Shown in pieces: positions 11,815 through 23,982 of a stretch of 64,000 bases of DNA; position 1 is the first letter of the stretch, and each line of letters opens with the position of its first letter. The stretch is taken from positions 36,319,545-36,383,544 of the forward strand of contig ML677335.1 of the NCBI GenBank assembly GCA_007922305.1, in the 5' to 3' direction. The translations under genes and the position numbers were made by a program. This stretch comes from Dermatemys mawii. Its lineage: Eukaryota > Chordata > Testudines > Dermatemydidae. The notes under the pieces were generated by a model that saw only the letters and a program-made list of their open reading frames with translations, was not told where the DNA came from and did no database searches.

Positions 11815-12060
11815 AAGATTATAAACTCTTCAAGCAGGGACCATATGTTCCCACATCTTTATACAGTATCTAACTAGGGTGACCAGACAGCAAATGTAAA
11901 AAAATCGGGACAGGAGGTTGGTGGGGGGAGGTGTAATAGGAGCCTATATAAGAAAAAACCCAAAAGTTGGGACTGTCCCTATAAAATTGGAGCATCTAGT
12001 CACCCTATATCTAATACAATGGGCTGTGGCTTAATTCAGGCCTCTAGGTGATACTGAAAT
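11815..12060 (+). mobile_element. L2-like LINE tail split by a MITE
   Basis: Left piece ATAAACTCTTCAAGCAGGGAC and right piece ACAATGGGCTGTGG... GCCTCTAGGTGATACTG together match the LINE/SINE tail module seen at 2110 and 23395. The MITE at 11875-12007 lies between them. Confidence 0.65.
11875..12007 (+). mobile_element. hAT-type MITE (TAGGGTGACC family), copy 2
   Basis: A 133-bp element from TAGGGTGACCAGACAG to CTAGTCACCCTA. It is flanked by TATCTAAC (11867-11874) and TATCTAAT (12008-12015), a 7/8 match. It sits inside a LINE tail, so it inserted after that LINE copy. Confidence 0.85.
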
Positions 12061-12159
12061 ATTGCTACATTGTCAGTGGTAATAAAATGAACTAAAAGTC
12101 AAATAACTACTATAGATACATACACACACTGCACATAAAAACATTGACATTATCAAGGT

Positions 12160-13126
12160 TGCAAAGTCAAGCCCCCCAAAATTAGGAAATGTCACAATTA
12201 AGGATGCCTGTGGAACCTTAATTTATCCCCCTTGCATGTATACATTGAGATTCAGACAGTTTTTAATTACATCATCACATATAATTTTTTTTCCTACAGG
12301 ACCCTTGCATCATACAGCACACAGGATGGACACACTCTGGGGATGAATCTGGGCTGTGTAGTAAAGTAGACACTTCTGCCCACTCCTCCCACAAGCGTTA
12401 CTCCTTCTGCTCTGTCCTTTGTAACCTGTCCTTGTCCCAGTCCCTTTCCTACTCCCTAGCTCCTCATTCCAGTCCCATTTTTCTCATTAAGACAGTTTCA
12501 AGTTACTCCTCAACCTTTTCAGTGTAGTCTCAACTTCCTTCCCCAGCAAGTCCTATCCCACTTCAGCCTTCCTGTCCCATCCCACTCATTCCCACCACTC
12601 CCAACCCCAGTACCCTTGTCCAGCCATTCCCAATTCCCCATCCCTCCTTGCCCAGCCTATCACAGCTCTTTCCTGGCTACTCATCTGATCCATCCCCCAC
12701 TCACCCATGTTCCCCATCTCGACTGGTTCGCATTCCCAATCTCCCTCCCCAGGCTCCTTCTCCAATCTCAGTCTCATCTTCCTCCTCAGCTCCTTGACCA
12801 CCCAGCCAGTCCCAGTTATTTTCCAACATCCAGACTTCTCCCCAGATGTGTTTCACCTCCCACCCCTTTTTCCTTTCATACCACTGGTTCCCAGTCCCAT
12901 GCTCTTTGATCAGCCAGTTTTAGTCTCTGTCCCCAGCTACCCACTCAATATCAGCCTTCGCCAGCCACTGGTTCCCAATCACAGCGTTACTCCTCTCAAT
13001 ATTTTCATCAGTCTCCAGTTCCCCTATCATACAGGCTCCTTCCCTCTATCAACTCCTACTGATTGTACAGAAGGTTCCGCTTTTGTCCCACGTGCATTCA
13101 AATCAGGCCATTTCCTTCTCCATTAA
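12160..13126. repeat. Unclassified repeat with long pyrimidine-rich strand
   Basis: Begins near GCAAAGTCAAGCCCCCCAAA and continues into about 700 bp (12360-13080) in which the plus strand is mostly C and T (repeated CCCAGTCCC, CTTCCT, CCATCCC motifs). Reading frames here (97-139 aa) are low-complexity P/S/L/F products of the base bias and are rejected as genes. I believe it is a repeat family but cannot name it. Confidence 0.4.
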
Positions 13127-14071
13127 TGCACAACTTATCACTTTAACAGGATAACTGGATTTACCTGTCACTTCAGTTCAATCACAGCACTGGCTTAGAT
13201 TAAAAGAAAGACAATTTTAATAACAAAAGGAGATCAGATTTTAAATGAGTCCAGGTATGAAGGAAAAAGAGTTAGAGATGGTTACAAGTAAATAAAAGTG
13301 AAAAATGCTTTCCAGAGGCTAAGAGTTAAACTACAGTCATGGTTTAAGGTAAGATGGTTACCATACTACCTTCCAGCAGGATGGCTACCAATTCGCTTTG
13401 TTCAGAATCTCCCACAAAGTGCAAAGTGCTCAGTTTCTGTCACGAGGTTCACTCACTGAAAGGTTCCTCTTGCCGGCTGTCCTGGGGATTAGCTCTAGCC
13501 AGATGCTGCACCCCTTCCCTGGTAGTTTCACTCCCATTATCCTCTCACCCTGAGGGCACCGCTCACTCCAGGAGCCGCAGCTGCTTCTTCACAACTCAGC
13601 CCTCTAGCCAGGTCACCATATATCTTCCCCCTTTTGAGGTATCAAAGTCCCACTTGACAAATGGGCTCAGGCAGTCTTCCTGATTACTGTCCAGGGCCCA
13701 TCCTCTACTCTGGGTCCCAGCTCATGGACTCTCATTAGCAGTGACCGATTCCATACTTAGCTGCTTTTCTCCTGACCCTGGCCTACCTCTCTGGCTCTCC
13801 TCCTTCTCTGGGCTTTCCAAGCTACACTCCTTCTTCTCAGGGAGTGACAGTAGGCTACTTGCTCCTAGCCCCAGACACACTTCCCTTCTGGGGAGTGACT
13901 GCAGACTTTCACTTCAGTCACTTCTGTTACCAGCTTCCTGGCTTATATAAGATCCTCCAGTTAGTCTGACTTCCAATCAATTTCCTGCTCCCTGGCTCCT
14001 CCTCCAGGTGCAGCCTGTGGAGTTAATTGACCCATCTTAACCACTTCCAATCCAGTGGACACTCCATCACA
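13127..14071 (-). mobile_element. LTR-like element, minus strand
   Basis: Read on the minus strand it starts TGTGATGGAGTGTCCACTGG at 14071, has a TATA-like TTATATAAGCC (about 13941-13949), and ends ...AAGTTGTGCA near 13127, giving the TG...CA ends of an LTR. A TTATTAAAATT stretch near 13210 may serve as a polyadenylation signal. No matching target duplication found, so boundaries are tentative. Confidence 0.5.
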
Positions 14072-14690
14072 GATCCTTTGTATTGTTAGGGGGAAAATAA
14101 CTTGGGGTCTTTTGGAGTTTTGCTCCTCTTGTATACTCCACAAAATTTTTCAAATGGATTCTTTTGAAGTTTATCCCTCAAAGTAAAGTTTATTAAAGCT
14201 GTGAGAAAGTAGACAGGGAGTCTCGTGGTGAAGGAGGTTTCAGGCTGGTTTCTTTCTCCACTTGGGGTTTGATAAAAATGCATGTTGATCTGGTTCTTCA
14301 GTCTTCTCCCCACACTGTGATGCTGAGTGATTCTCTTCTCCCCTTGTTGGCTTTATGGTTTGTTTATCTTTTATGTAAATTGCATTTCCATTGTCTCAAA
14401 GTACCTCAGAATATCTTCAAGGTGCTAGAACTGCATTTCTTAATCTAGGGTGGGGTAACTTCAACCCTGCCTGGCAGACACGCTTTAAGAACACAGTTCC
14501 CAATATGTCTGTAATTTGACATTCTTCTCCATACACATTCCACACAATTATATTAATGATCAGTATGTTATTAGCTTTCTATTGCTATATGACATGATGC
14601 CTTTTAGATACAAGTTATAACAGGTAAGTCAGGCCAGCTGAAACTCTATCAGATACCAATGAGCCCCTTGCCCTCTTGCATTGAAAAACT
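14072..14690 (-). repeat. Possible second LTR-like sequence
   Basis: Minus strand carries AATAAA (14189-14194 complement) in the context TTTAATAAACTTTACTTTG, typical of LTR R/U5 regions. It is contiguous with the LTR-like block on its left. Classification and borders are uncertain. Confidence 0.35.
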
Positions 14691-16119
14691 ATTAGGGTCA
14701 CATTAATATTAGAAAATTCTGACTAGGAAGTGATTCACAATCTTTGTACATTTGAAAGATGTGTGCATGATGCTGATCTGTTGTATTTCTCTACCTTTGT
14801 ATTAGCATGTCACCCAATTGCTTGTGCATATTATAGTCACAGCAGGATAGAGCCCTTAGAGACGAAAGCAATCACATTCAGAAATATTTAATCCCCTTAC
14901 TTTTCAAATTTTTATTACTACTACTGTTCTAAGGGGCAGAAAGGATTAAAATTGCCTCTTGTAATAACACTAACAAAAATCTTTCACAATCAAGACAAAC
15001 CACCATGAATCTGAATCACCAGTGCATCATGGCACATTGTAAAACCAGGAAATGTATGGAAATGTACAATAATGATGAAATAGAAGCAAATGGGTGACTC
15101 AGGTCTATCCTCAGTTTAGTTAACAATTTCTTTCCTTCAAACATTTACTTAAATCCATTAAATCTCCTGTATTAGCTATTCCTATTACCTTCTTCACTGA
15201 ATCAATTCATTTTCTTAATACTGTCAGGTTGAAGAAGTTCCATCGAATTCCATAGGACCTGATCTTTCATTATCCCTTTAGTATATAGGATTTGGATTTG
15301 ACATAAGCTGAGCTTGTTTTGTAGCATTTGTCTTTACCTTCAGAACAGTTTTTGCCTCACTGGGGTCACCTTTCATTACTTCATCCTTTTTTCTTTAAAT
15401 ATTACACTTATTCAATGTCATGTTGAAACAAAGAACACAAAGAAAATAAAAACAGCCAGAAGTGATCTAGTACAGGACTGTGTTCCAATTACACAGCATT
15501 TCAAATAACTTGTTCCTACTATATATCAAAAAAAGGGAAAAGCCAACAATTATAATAAATCATCATGAAAAAAAATACATATATTTTTTCAATTTCTAAG
15601 GAGGGAGGAAGGAACTGGCAGAGACATTTTGTTATCCCTTATTTGATGGCGTGGGGGACTTGAGGTGGAATGGAGAAGGGGACGCACTCTTCAGAATAGT
15701 ACCCGTGGACTCCCACTGGTGGGAAGGAGGAGCTGACAGATCTTCATTTAGAAAGGGCCAGGTGAGGAAGCCCTTTTTTTCCCTTCTATCTGGTGCTATT
15801 GTCAATGTAGCCCTGAAACTCCACAGCTAGATCCTACTTCCAGTTCATATTTCTCTGAATGGTGAGTCCTCATTTCAATTGCCAACAATACGATGGGAGG
15901 TGCAGGCTTGTGGGAGTGTGGCCACCCAAGCCAGGGAAAAGGAGAGAAAAGGGAAAACAGTGTACTCGAAATCTAGCTAAGTATGGAGCACAATACTCCA
16001 AAGCTGGCCTCAGGTTACCAATCCTTTACTTACAAGTAGAGCCAGGTGAAATATTTTCTGTAAATAATTTCATTGTCTTCATCATGGATGACTTTGAATT
16101 GCCACACTGGGTTAGTGAA
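14691..16119. other. Unannotated DNA
   Basis: No gene or clear repeat. 15600-15780 is purine-rich and may be repeat-derived. Confidence 0.4.
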
Positions 16120-16625
16120 AGAGAGTGGGAAAATGACTCTATAGCCTGATGGTTAAGGCACTCACCTAGGATGTGGGAGACCCAAGTTTCAAGTCCCTAC
16201 TGCAGTGACTAATTATTTATAAAAGGGGAACATTATCAACATGAAAAAAATGAGAAAATCCCACACTAGAATATCCCATAGACCAGTGGCTCAGTCCCCC
16301 GGGGCGGGTATGTCCGCTGAAATGCCGGCAGAAAAAGTGGACGCTTCTGGCGGCGGTGGCATTTTGGTGGTCTAAAAATAGCCTGCCCGGGACTTCGGCG
16401 GTCTCCCGGGTGGTCTCGGTGGCAGCGCCGGGGTCTTGCGCATGTGTCCACCCCAGTTTGAAGACCACTGGGCTAGGACACTGTTCTGCAGTGAGACACC
16501 CAAATTCAAATTCTTTCTTCACAACATTCAGAAGGGAAAACTGACCTCAGTGTCTTCCACAGCCCAGGAGAATGTCCTAAGTACTAGGCTAAATTTCATA
16601 AGGGAACTACTGCCATGATAACCAT
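16120..16625. mobile_element. Compound tRNA-derived SINE-like repeat with opposed units
   Basis: Plus-strand tRNA-like unit at 16141-16200: A-box-like TAGCCTGATGGTTAAGGCA, then B-box-like AGTTTCAAGTCCC. A second tRNA-like unit in the opposite orientation lies about 16545-16612 (minus strand: TTTAGCCTAGTACTTAGGAC). The pair is separated by the CpG-rich hAT MITE at 16284-16470. Borders approximate. Confidence 0.5.
16284..16470. mobile_element. CpG-rich hAT-type MITE
   Basis: Left end CAGTGGCTCAGTC and right end GTTTGAAGACCACTG fit the CAGTGGTTC...GAACCACTG hAT terminus. The interior is unusually rich in CpG for this window (CCGGGGCGGG, GGCGGCGG, GCGCCGGGG). Eight-base flanks (CCATAGAC and GGCTAGGA) do not match well, so the target duplication is decayed or the borders are slightly off. 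Confidence 0.6.
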
Positions 16626-17566
16626 TTATTCCACCTCTTCCTCCTGCGGTTTTGAGAACCTATGTCTCCTTTCCTTTGATTTTGTCAAAAAAGCATAAAA
16701 TTGAAACAAAAAATGTTCAAATCCAACAAAGTGTTTTGTTTTGCCCCAACTCAATTTTTTTTGGCTTTTCAATTTGCAAAAATGTTTCAGCAACATCACC
16801 ACTTCCAGTTTGACTCCAAAGATTTTCTTTTTCACAATTGCCAGTGAATAGAGGTGTGTATGTGGGGGGAATTCACTTTTTTGCCCAACTCTCACACTAG
16901 GGTGTTTTCAAGCTGACTTGTCCTCATTCTGATTCATGAAAAATTCTCATCTAGTTGATGCCAGCTGCCTGGGATTAGCTTACTTTTCAACACAATGTAA
17001 TACTAGTGAAAAAACAACCACTGACAATAATTGGAATGGAAGGATGGGAGGCATTATTTCTCTGTACTGCTTATTAAACCTGAATCCTTGCAGCTGACCT
17101 CCTGCATGGTCCCAAAGTACCCTAATGGTTAGACTAGGGGATGTAATGTGTGCGTACACCTGCTGCCAGTTTAAAGCTAATAGCAAAGTCTCCAACCATT
17201 TTAACAGCGGAATTGATTTCTTCCTCAGTAACAGCTGAAAACATTCAACACTTGGACCTCTGGAACATGTTCAGCAAAACAATTCAGAGTCTCATAACAA
17301 ATTGCAGTTATGAGGCTAATAATTCTGCCACTTTCCTGACTTTTGTGGCAGCATTAGAGCTGCCAATGCATTAACCAGTAGGGCTGGTTAGTAAAACCAT
17401 ACTACATGGCATTATAGCCTAAGAGAGAGCTGTGTCTCTCTGAGAAGATCTGAAACTATGTTCTTCTGTGACATTGGTTACCCCCAAACTCATGTCACCC
17501 GTCAGACACATGAGAAATGACACATGTACGATGAATTAACTAGTCCAGATTTATGCTGGTGAGACA
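16626..17566. other. Unannotated DNA, partly A/T-rich repeat-like
   Basis: 16660-16880 is rich in TTTTGTT/AAAATTGAAAC motifs and looks like an old A/T-rich interspersed repeat; related sequence may flank the LTR at 31100-31230 and 34140-34340. No gene. Confidence 0.35.
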
Positions 17567-17699
17567 TAAGGTGACCAGATATCCCAATTTCATAGGGACA
17601 GTCCCGATATTTGGGGCTTTTTCTTATATAGGTGCCAATTACCCACCACTCCCGTCCTGATTTTTCACATTTGCTATCTAGTCACCCTAGGATTTGTCT
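17567..17699 (-). mobile_element. hAT-type MITE (TAGGGTGACC family), copy 3
   Basis: Reverse orientation of the family: TAAGGTGACCAGATATCCC at the left, CTAGTCACCCTA at the right, with the shared GGGACAGTCCCGAT interior. The 8-bp flanks do not match, unlike the other three copies. Confidence 0.8.
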
Positions 17700-17784
17700 C
17701 TCACCCTTATCCCCACTGTATCGTGAACTCTTAAATACCCACGGTGCTATTTTTAGGCTCTAACTCGAGCAAAGCTAGCACGTA

Positions 17785-17940
17785 CGTAGGCACAAGACCG
17801 GGCTCCATTCCTGCTTCTGCCTCTGACCTGCTGTATGCCTCAATTTTCCCAATCTGCAAAAAGAAGAAATTATCCGTCCCTTTCCTTCGGAAGTACTTTG
17901 AGATATATGGATGAACAGCACTATATAACAGCTAAGTGTT
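17785..17940 (+). mobile_element. MIR/CORE-like SINE fragment
   Basis: Contains GGCTCCATTCCTGCTTCTGCC, GTATGCCTCAATTTTCCCAA and a tail AAGTACTTTGAGATATATGG... CACTATATAA, in the order of MIR-like SINEs. The tRNA head is degraded. Confidence 0.6.
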
Positions 17941-18369
17941 ATCAACAGTGCACAGCCACATTTCACAGCACTTTAGAACAAGAAGTGAGGCAGAATGCCA
18001 CATCCATTTGAAACCAGAGTGTAATAAACTGATCCAGGGTTTTCCCCTGATACTGGGATCACCAACAATCTCGTCCACATGGGAGCCACTGGAAGGCTTA
18101 GATTCAAACAGAGCAGAAGAATGACAGTGATGCAGTTTACTACCTTACTCTACCACTTACTCCAGGGGAACAGTCAGGAAAATAATGATAGTTAATAACA
18201 AACACCTCCCTCATTAATTAATACATGCCACATTACTTTGGTATGGTATGGACAGTGCTTCCTTCTATGCCAGAACTGTTTGAGATTTTTTAAGAGAAGG
18301 TTTCCTTTTTTAACTGATACAGCCACAAGAGCAGTTATGCCCCATGCAGTCTTTCTTAGGTACTTACAT

Positions 18370-18573
18370 GGCCCTCATCACCTCACAGCCTTTTTACATA
18401 TTGATCCTCACAACACCCCTGTGAAGTAGGGCAATGGTATTATTGCCATTGTGCAATTGTGGCACAGAGAGGCTAAGTGATTTGCCCAAGGTCACACAGG
18501 AAATTGGTGCCACAATAGGAAACTGAACCCAAGACTCTTGAGTCTTAGATTACTTCCTTAACCACTAGACCCT
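18370..18573 (-). mobile_element. tRNA/MIR-like SINE, minus strand
   Basis: On the minus strand a tRNA-like head (CTAGTGGTTAAGG A box; GTCTTGGGTTCAGTTTC B box) is followed by the core (GGTGCCACAAT..., AGTGATTTGCCC on plus, GAGAGGCTAAGTG) and a tail ending near ACATGGCCCTC. Well preserved; it stops just before the hAT MITE at 18585. Confidence 0.75.
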
Positions 18574-18584
18574 TTCCTTTAACA

Positions 18585-18753
18585 CAGTGGTGGGCAACCT
18601 GCAGCCCGCATGCCAGGACCACATTGGCTGGGAACGGTGACCTGTGGCCACTGGGAACTGCGGGGAGCCATGCCTGTGGACAGTCAACATAAGCACAATG
18701 TCTCGCAGCCCACAATAAGCTTGCCCTGATGGGCTGTAGGTTGCCTACCACTG
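18585..18753. mobile_element. hAT-type MITE
   Basis: Inverted termini CAGTGGTGGGCAACCTGCAG and CTGTAGGTTGCCTACCACTG, 169 bp overall. Flanks CTTTAACA (18577-18584) and CTCTAACC (18754-18761) match 6/8, consistent with a decayed 8-bp duplication. Confidence 0.8.
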
Positions 18754-19319
18754 CTCTAACCCCATCACATATGTGCCCTAAGTTCAGATTGAGATCCAAA
18801 GGATTCTGGTTTTGAACTACTTCTACACCCTAATAAACCTCTTATAAACCTCATAGTTATACCACATTTAATATAGAACAGATCAAGACCCACAGTATTT
18901 AATTCACAAATCTTAGTTCAGACTAGTATTTCCAATGCTGCTATTATTTGGTTTCCTTCTTGCTCTGTAGACATGCTGAGATAGTGAACTGTGGCTGCTT
19001 TTACTAATATCTGCTGCCTTTCCAAATTAAATCCACACCTGTTCTCTATTTCCACTGTTCTCTGTTGTTGGTTTCTATTTCATAGTCACACAGTAACACA
19101 GTAAGAGTAACATAGGACTTGCCACAAGGGATCCTTGTATCCTGTGTCTATATAGGTGCATATTTTTCAGTATTTAAAGTTTCATATTTCAAACAAGCAT
19201 TGTGTATGAGATGGGAAGAGTTTAACACATTTGTTTTGGGCTTCATTTTGTTAGTACCTGATCTGGCTGAATTAAAAACCACAACAATCAAGTTGCAAAA
19301 AATTACAAAATAGTTATCC
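18754..19319. other. Unannotated DNA
   Basis: No gene, RNA or repeat recognised. Confidence 0.4.
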
Positions 19320-19900
19320 AGGGCATCAAGTGCCACATCAACTATGTTGATGAAACCTGATAAACACTGTGCTCTTGAATGAGCTCACACAAAGAAGTAA
19401 TAAGAAAAACCAAAAATACCCTAGCTAGCCTGTGAGTGATCACATTTTTCCCAAGAAGATCACTCCATATATGACCACTCCGACCTCATCCTCAAAGGAA
19501 ACCTGCACAACACATTCAAAAGAAGAGCCTGTGAACTTAATTCATAATTCTGCTGGTCTTATTAGAGACTCTGGTTTTACAGTCCATTACAGCAACTTGT
19601 AACACAGCCTGCTGCCTACTACCCCTCCATTGTCCCACCACAACAGGGGTTTTAATTGATCATTTCATTTGTAAGTGGTCTCCTACACTATGTGTGAACA
19701 CCTTATGCTTAACTATCCGTCCCATCTTGTACCTAGCTTGAACACTCTGGTATCCTTCCTCAGACCTGAAGAAGAGCTCTGTGAAGCTCAAAAGCTTGTC
19801 CTTTCCGCCAACAGAAATTCATCCAATAAAAGACATTATCTCACCCAACTTGTCTCTCTCATATCCTGGGACCAACAGGGCTACAACACTGCAAACAAAA
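19320..19900 (+). mobile_element. Penelope-like element 3' region (CTGAAGA family)
   Basis: Includes a decayed C-terminal coding piece: LKGNLHNTFKRRA around 19490-19530 and, in another frame, RDSGFTVHYSNL followed by TAA near 19610. That is the kind of C-terminus that follows a Penelope GIY-YIG domain. A 3' tail follows with CTGAAGA (19766-19772), AGCTC, AAAA (GAAA in related copies), GCTTGTC and CCAATAAAAGACATTATCTCACC. The left boundary is a guess. The same tail occurs twice at 41432-41635. Confidence 0.6.
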
Positions 19901-22900
19901 ATGTTAGTCAATCTAAAACCAAGTTAAAACAAGCAAATCACACACAGATCAGATCGCTCTTTTCTTCTCTCTCATACTATTTATATTATTTATATATGCT
20001 TTACATGAGAAAGACAGAAAGATTTTTCAGTCACCTAAAGGATTTAGGCATCCAATTCCCATGAATTTAATGGGCATTGGAGAAAAATACCATGGGCAGC
20101 TATGAGTCTATGAGCAATAATAATAATTCTTACTCATGAACTTTCTGCAGTTTAAAAAACAACAAAGGAATAAAATCAAATTAAAACTGTACACTCTGTA
20201 TGCTTGACACTGCATTTTCCCTTGCTAAGTGAAATGGGCAACAGGCCTAAATATCCACAGACATAAGTAGGTATCTATCTGGATATCTGCAGATTGAACA
20301 AAGCGAATCATTTCAAGAACAAACACTCGCATGCGGAGTCATCTCACACTCAGTGTACTTATTACATTTATTTGATTTTAAAATGAAACAATTTAATACA
20401 AAGTGTACAATAATGAATGCAAGATTGCAGTGGAGAAGTTTAAATGAATGAAAGTGAGGAAATCCAAACCTATCTATCCCAGTCACATTGTAGCGCTAAA
20501 TCCATACACGCACATAGTATATTACAAGAGGGTCTTCAGTGAACCACTGCTTTAAATATCTTGACTTCCGTGCATTTAAAGATTCTCAACTTTCACATGA
20601 TATACACAGAATTGTTTGGCATTAACGTATCAGCAAATCGGCACTGTCCACCCACAGACAGCGGAAGTGCCACAAATAAACGAACAGAGCAGCAGCATCC
20701 AGATAGCATGTGGAGGTTGGTAACTTGGGGCTTGACACTCCGTGCTCCAGTGCTAAGAAAAGAAGAACTGGAACACACTTCTCAGTACTTCTGGTAGGGG
20801 ATAGCCCTGGAAGTACCGGAAGGCTGTTACGAAGTGCAGGTACAGCGTTCTGAAGTGTTCTGTCAGAAGTGTTCCAGACACACAGAGCTTGCAGCATCAG
20901 GGCCTACAATGCGGACAGTAAACAGGTGCCAGGCATTTGAACACATCATTATGCTAATAAGGCAGCATCAGGAGATCTGGCAGCATATGGAGGCAGGAGA
21001 CAGGAGCTCACTGGAGTGCTGTGACTACTACACTGTCAACAAATGTGGGTAATAGCAAACAGAGTTTGGAGTGGAGTTAGTCCCAGCACTGCATATCCAG
21101 GTTAGGGCAAGTGACAGTGGGTACAACGTAGTCCATGCAGAAAAATAGGGTGACCCAGAAAGCAGGAGAAAAAGTAAATATCTCCTCCTCTGTTGTTTGC
21201 CATCGGCCCTGACCCACAACATGACCAAGATCATTTTGTGGTTTCGATACCATCTACTTCTGTGATCACTCTAGGAGACAGCTTGATCTTGCACCATTGA
21301 AGTAAACAGGAGTTGTGCCAGTGACTTCAACGAGTGCAGGGTCAGGCCATCTAATTTTACTCATTATGGGTATGTAATGGCAAGTGTCATTCAGCCTTAA
21401 TCAAAGGCAATGCTACCAGCTCAGTCTATCCCACCTCCTCATAGGAACCCAGTATCTCTAATTCCTTGACCCACACTTAGTACACTTTGGGGACTGGAAC
21501 ACAAGAGGTTTCGTGTATCAAATAATGGACTTTGTTTTTTGTTTTGTTTCCCACTTACACTTAATTCCCCAATAGTAATACCCTATAGGATTTCCCCACA
21601 ACTACCCTCATTGCATTGAATGTCCTAGCAATGAGCCTCAAATATTCTTAACACTTTCTGAGGTACAAATACTATTCTCCTAATTGTTGAGCCACAGCTC
21701 CCTGGAGCTAATCTTCATACAGGAAGGATTTCACAGAGCCTGCTGTGTTTTTCTCTTTTCTTATTCCTTCAGCTGCACCAGCAGAGCTTGGCCAAGCTAT
21801 CAGCTCCCATTGCCTTGTCAGTCAGCGAGGAATGGCTGTAGTTATTGAGAAACCAATTGCTTTGAACCATGTTAATAAAAGTCAGCATTCCTTGCTTAGG
21901 CAGAGGAAGGTGGTTTCTAAAGACTTAAAAACTCACAATATACTGCATAGCCAAGCCTGGAGCCAGGTCAGAATATTTTCTACTAAACGAAATTTGGTTG
22001 AAGCCAAAGGTTTCACGGGGATTTATCCAGCCTCTACAGATCTATGTGATGTTATGACTACATATTCCCTAGATTCTGCACCTAGAGTTCAGGATTGCGT
22101 GTACAGAGACAGCAATTATCCTTGTTAAAATGAAAGCAATAAGTTTAATAAAATAGAGAATGCTGAAAGGAAAGGGAGATGCTGTTGATACACTGGATTC
22201 ACAATGATACAAGTTAATTTCACCCTCTGCATCCAGATACTCTATAAAGCTCTTCAGTGAAGTACATTGCATTCTGAAGTTGTGTTGAGCAGTGATGTAG
22301 GAAACAAGCACTGCACACTAGCTGACTTTTACCTTTAAAGGGCTTGTGGAAATTAAAGCTGATAAATTATTTGCCCGAGTTTATTGTAAAGGAGAAGAAA
22401 GTGAGCAGGTATCTAGAGGATTAAGAGGTTGGGAATGATTAAGGTTTCATTCATGAAATCTCTCTCTGCCTCTTAAAACCAAACTAAATATTAGTAGAAA
22501 CTTATTTTGGATCCGAGACTCCAGTGCGCTGGATTATAGACTGGGGGCTGAGAGTGAAGAGACTCTTCCCACTACATCTGTTTTTTTAAGACTTGTAATC
22601 CCACTGGATAAACAAAACTCTGTTTGCTAATCAAATATATCTTGTGCCTGATTGCATCAGTTGTTCATACAAACATGAGGACCTCGTTTTCAGCGCTAAG
22701 CAGAGGGGTTGAAAATGGTATAAGTGTGCATCTGAGGTGGTGAAAATCCAACAGAATTTCAATTATCCTTCATCTCTTGGGCCCATAAAGTCTGTACATT
22801 CACATTTATTTACTGGCAGAAGTCCCTAAGTATTTCATCCTGTTTTCCATATTAATCTAATCTAAACTTAGAGCCCTTCTTTTTACATTTCTGTGTATGG

Positions 22901-23394
22901 AACATTTTGCATACATATTGCTTGCCAGTGTAATTTCTGCAATGTGGAACTCTATTGGGGGAGAGGTGGTTAGTACAAGGTTGCCCTGGAAAATTTTCAT
23001 AGCTAGGCACCACTCCTTAGGACAGTTTCACTGACAGCAGAATCTGAGCCAAAGTGTTATAGAAAGGCTTCAATGAAACAAGCCCAAAGAAACTCCACCA
23101 GTCAGGAGCAGCCAAGGCAGGGACAGTCAGATTGACTGTTTGCTCCAGTCCTTCCCTTTCCCCTCCCTCATGATATCATCATCTCAGCTTCACTCCACCC
23201 TTCCTGATCTCCGAAGTAATCACCACCCCCAAACACACATACACGTGCATATGCAAGCACCCCCTCCCCAAATAATTATGACACTAATATGTCATTTGCC
23301 ACCATCACATTGTTCACTTGCCTTGTGTGATCCACCCCTCCGCCCCACCCTGTGTGTCTAGTCTATTTAGACAATAGGACGTCATTTTTCTTTG
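19901..23394. other. Unannotated DNA with one palindromic repeat
   Basis: No gene supported. A palindromic repeat lies at about 21260-21350. A 127-codon frame at 21745-22128 follows a polypyrimidine tract plus CAG at 21770 but shows no known motif. 23200-23345 is rich in CA/CC motifs. Confidence 0.4.
21260..21350. repeat. Palindromic amniote-type interspersed repeat
   Basis: GATCTTGCACCATTGAAGTAAA and GACTTCAACGAGTGCAGGGTCAGG form an imperfect inverted repeat of the 'GATCCTGCACCCATTGAAGTCAATGGG' type. No coding content. Confidence 0.55.
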
Positions 23395-23520
23395 AACTCC
23401 CCCATCTGTCTATGTCCATCTGCCACCTCTTACAGTTACACTGTGAGCTCTTTGGGGGCAGGGACTGGTCTTCCTAAGCACTACTGCAATACAAATAATG
23501 TAAGATACAATAATAAAACT
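23395..23520 (+). mobile_element. L2-like LINE/SINE tail
   Basis: Contains CACTGTGAGCTCTTTGGGGG, CAGGGACTGGTCTTCC and GCAATACAAATAATG, the shared 3' tail module. Only the tail is present. Confidence 0.65.
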
Positions 23521-23982
23521 ATATAACTATATAAAAATATATTCTACCCATTTACTTTTGGGTTATTAATATACGTGGACTATACTTTAAACATTTATTA
23601 GCTATAACCTCTACAGTAATGAGTGACTATTTAGAAGTCTGGAAATCAAGTTTTGATAAATGCATTAGATTTGCTTTGATTTGGTAATACGGCTTGGGAG
23701 TCTAGACACTCTCATAATATTGCACTGCTACTGCCCTCTGTACCAGCTAAAATCATAATCACTGAGTGTCAAGAGGGCCTAAAACAAGCTGTCATGGGAG
23801 GGTAAGAATTGTTCAGACTCTAATAATTATCATGTTATCATTCTATATATCGTACAGATTGTAAAGGATATGGTTTAATTTAGCTTCCAGTGTTAGTAGG
23901 TAGGTAGTTTTTAAACAGAAAATTGATTGCCAGCACTCTTTCATTCTTGTACATGATTCCAAATGGATTTAAAACATGTTTG

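Noticed and set aside
12616..13126. Overlapping 97- and 139-codon frames
   Set aside because: Low-complexity P/S/L/F translation of a pyrimidine-rich tract with both forward frames open; no motif.
16141..16205. Possible tRNA gene
   Set aside because: A- and B-box-like motifs are present but no acceptor stem or anticodon arm folds; it is the head of a SINE.
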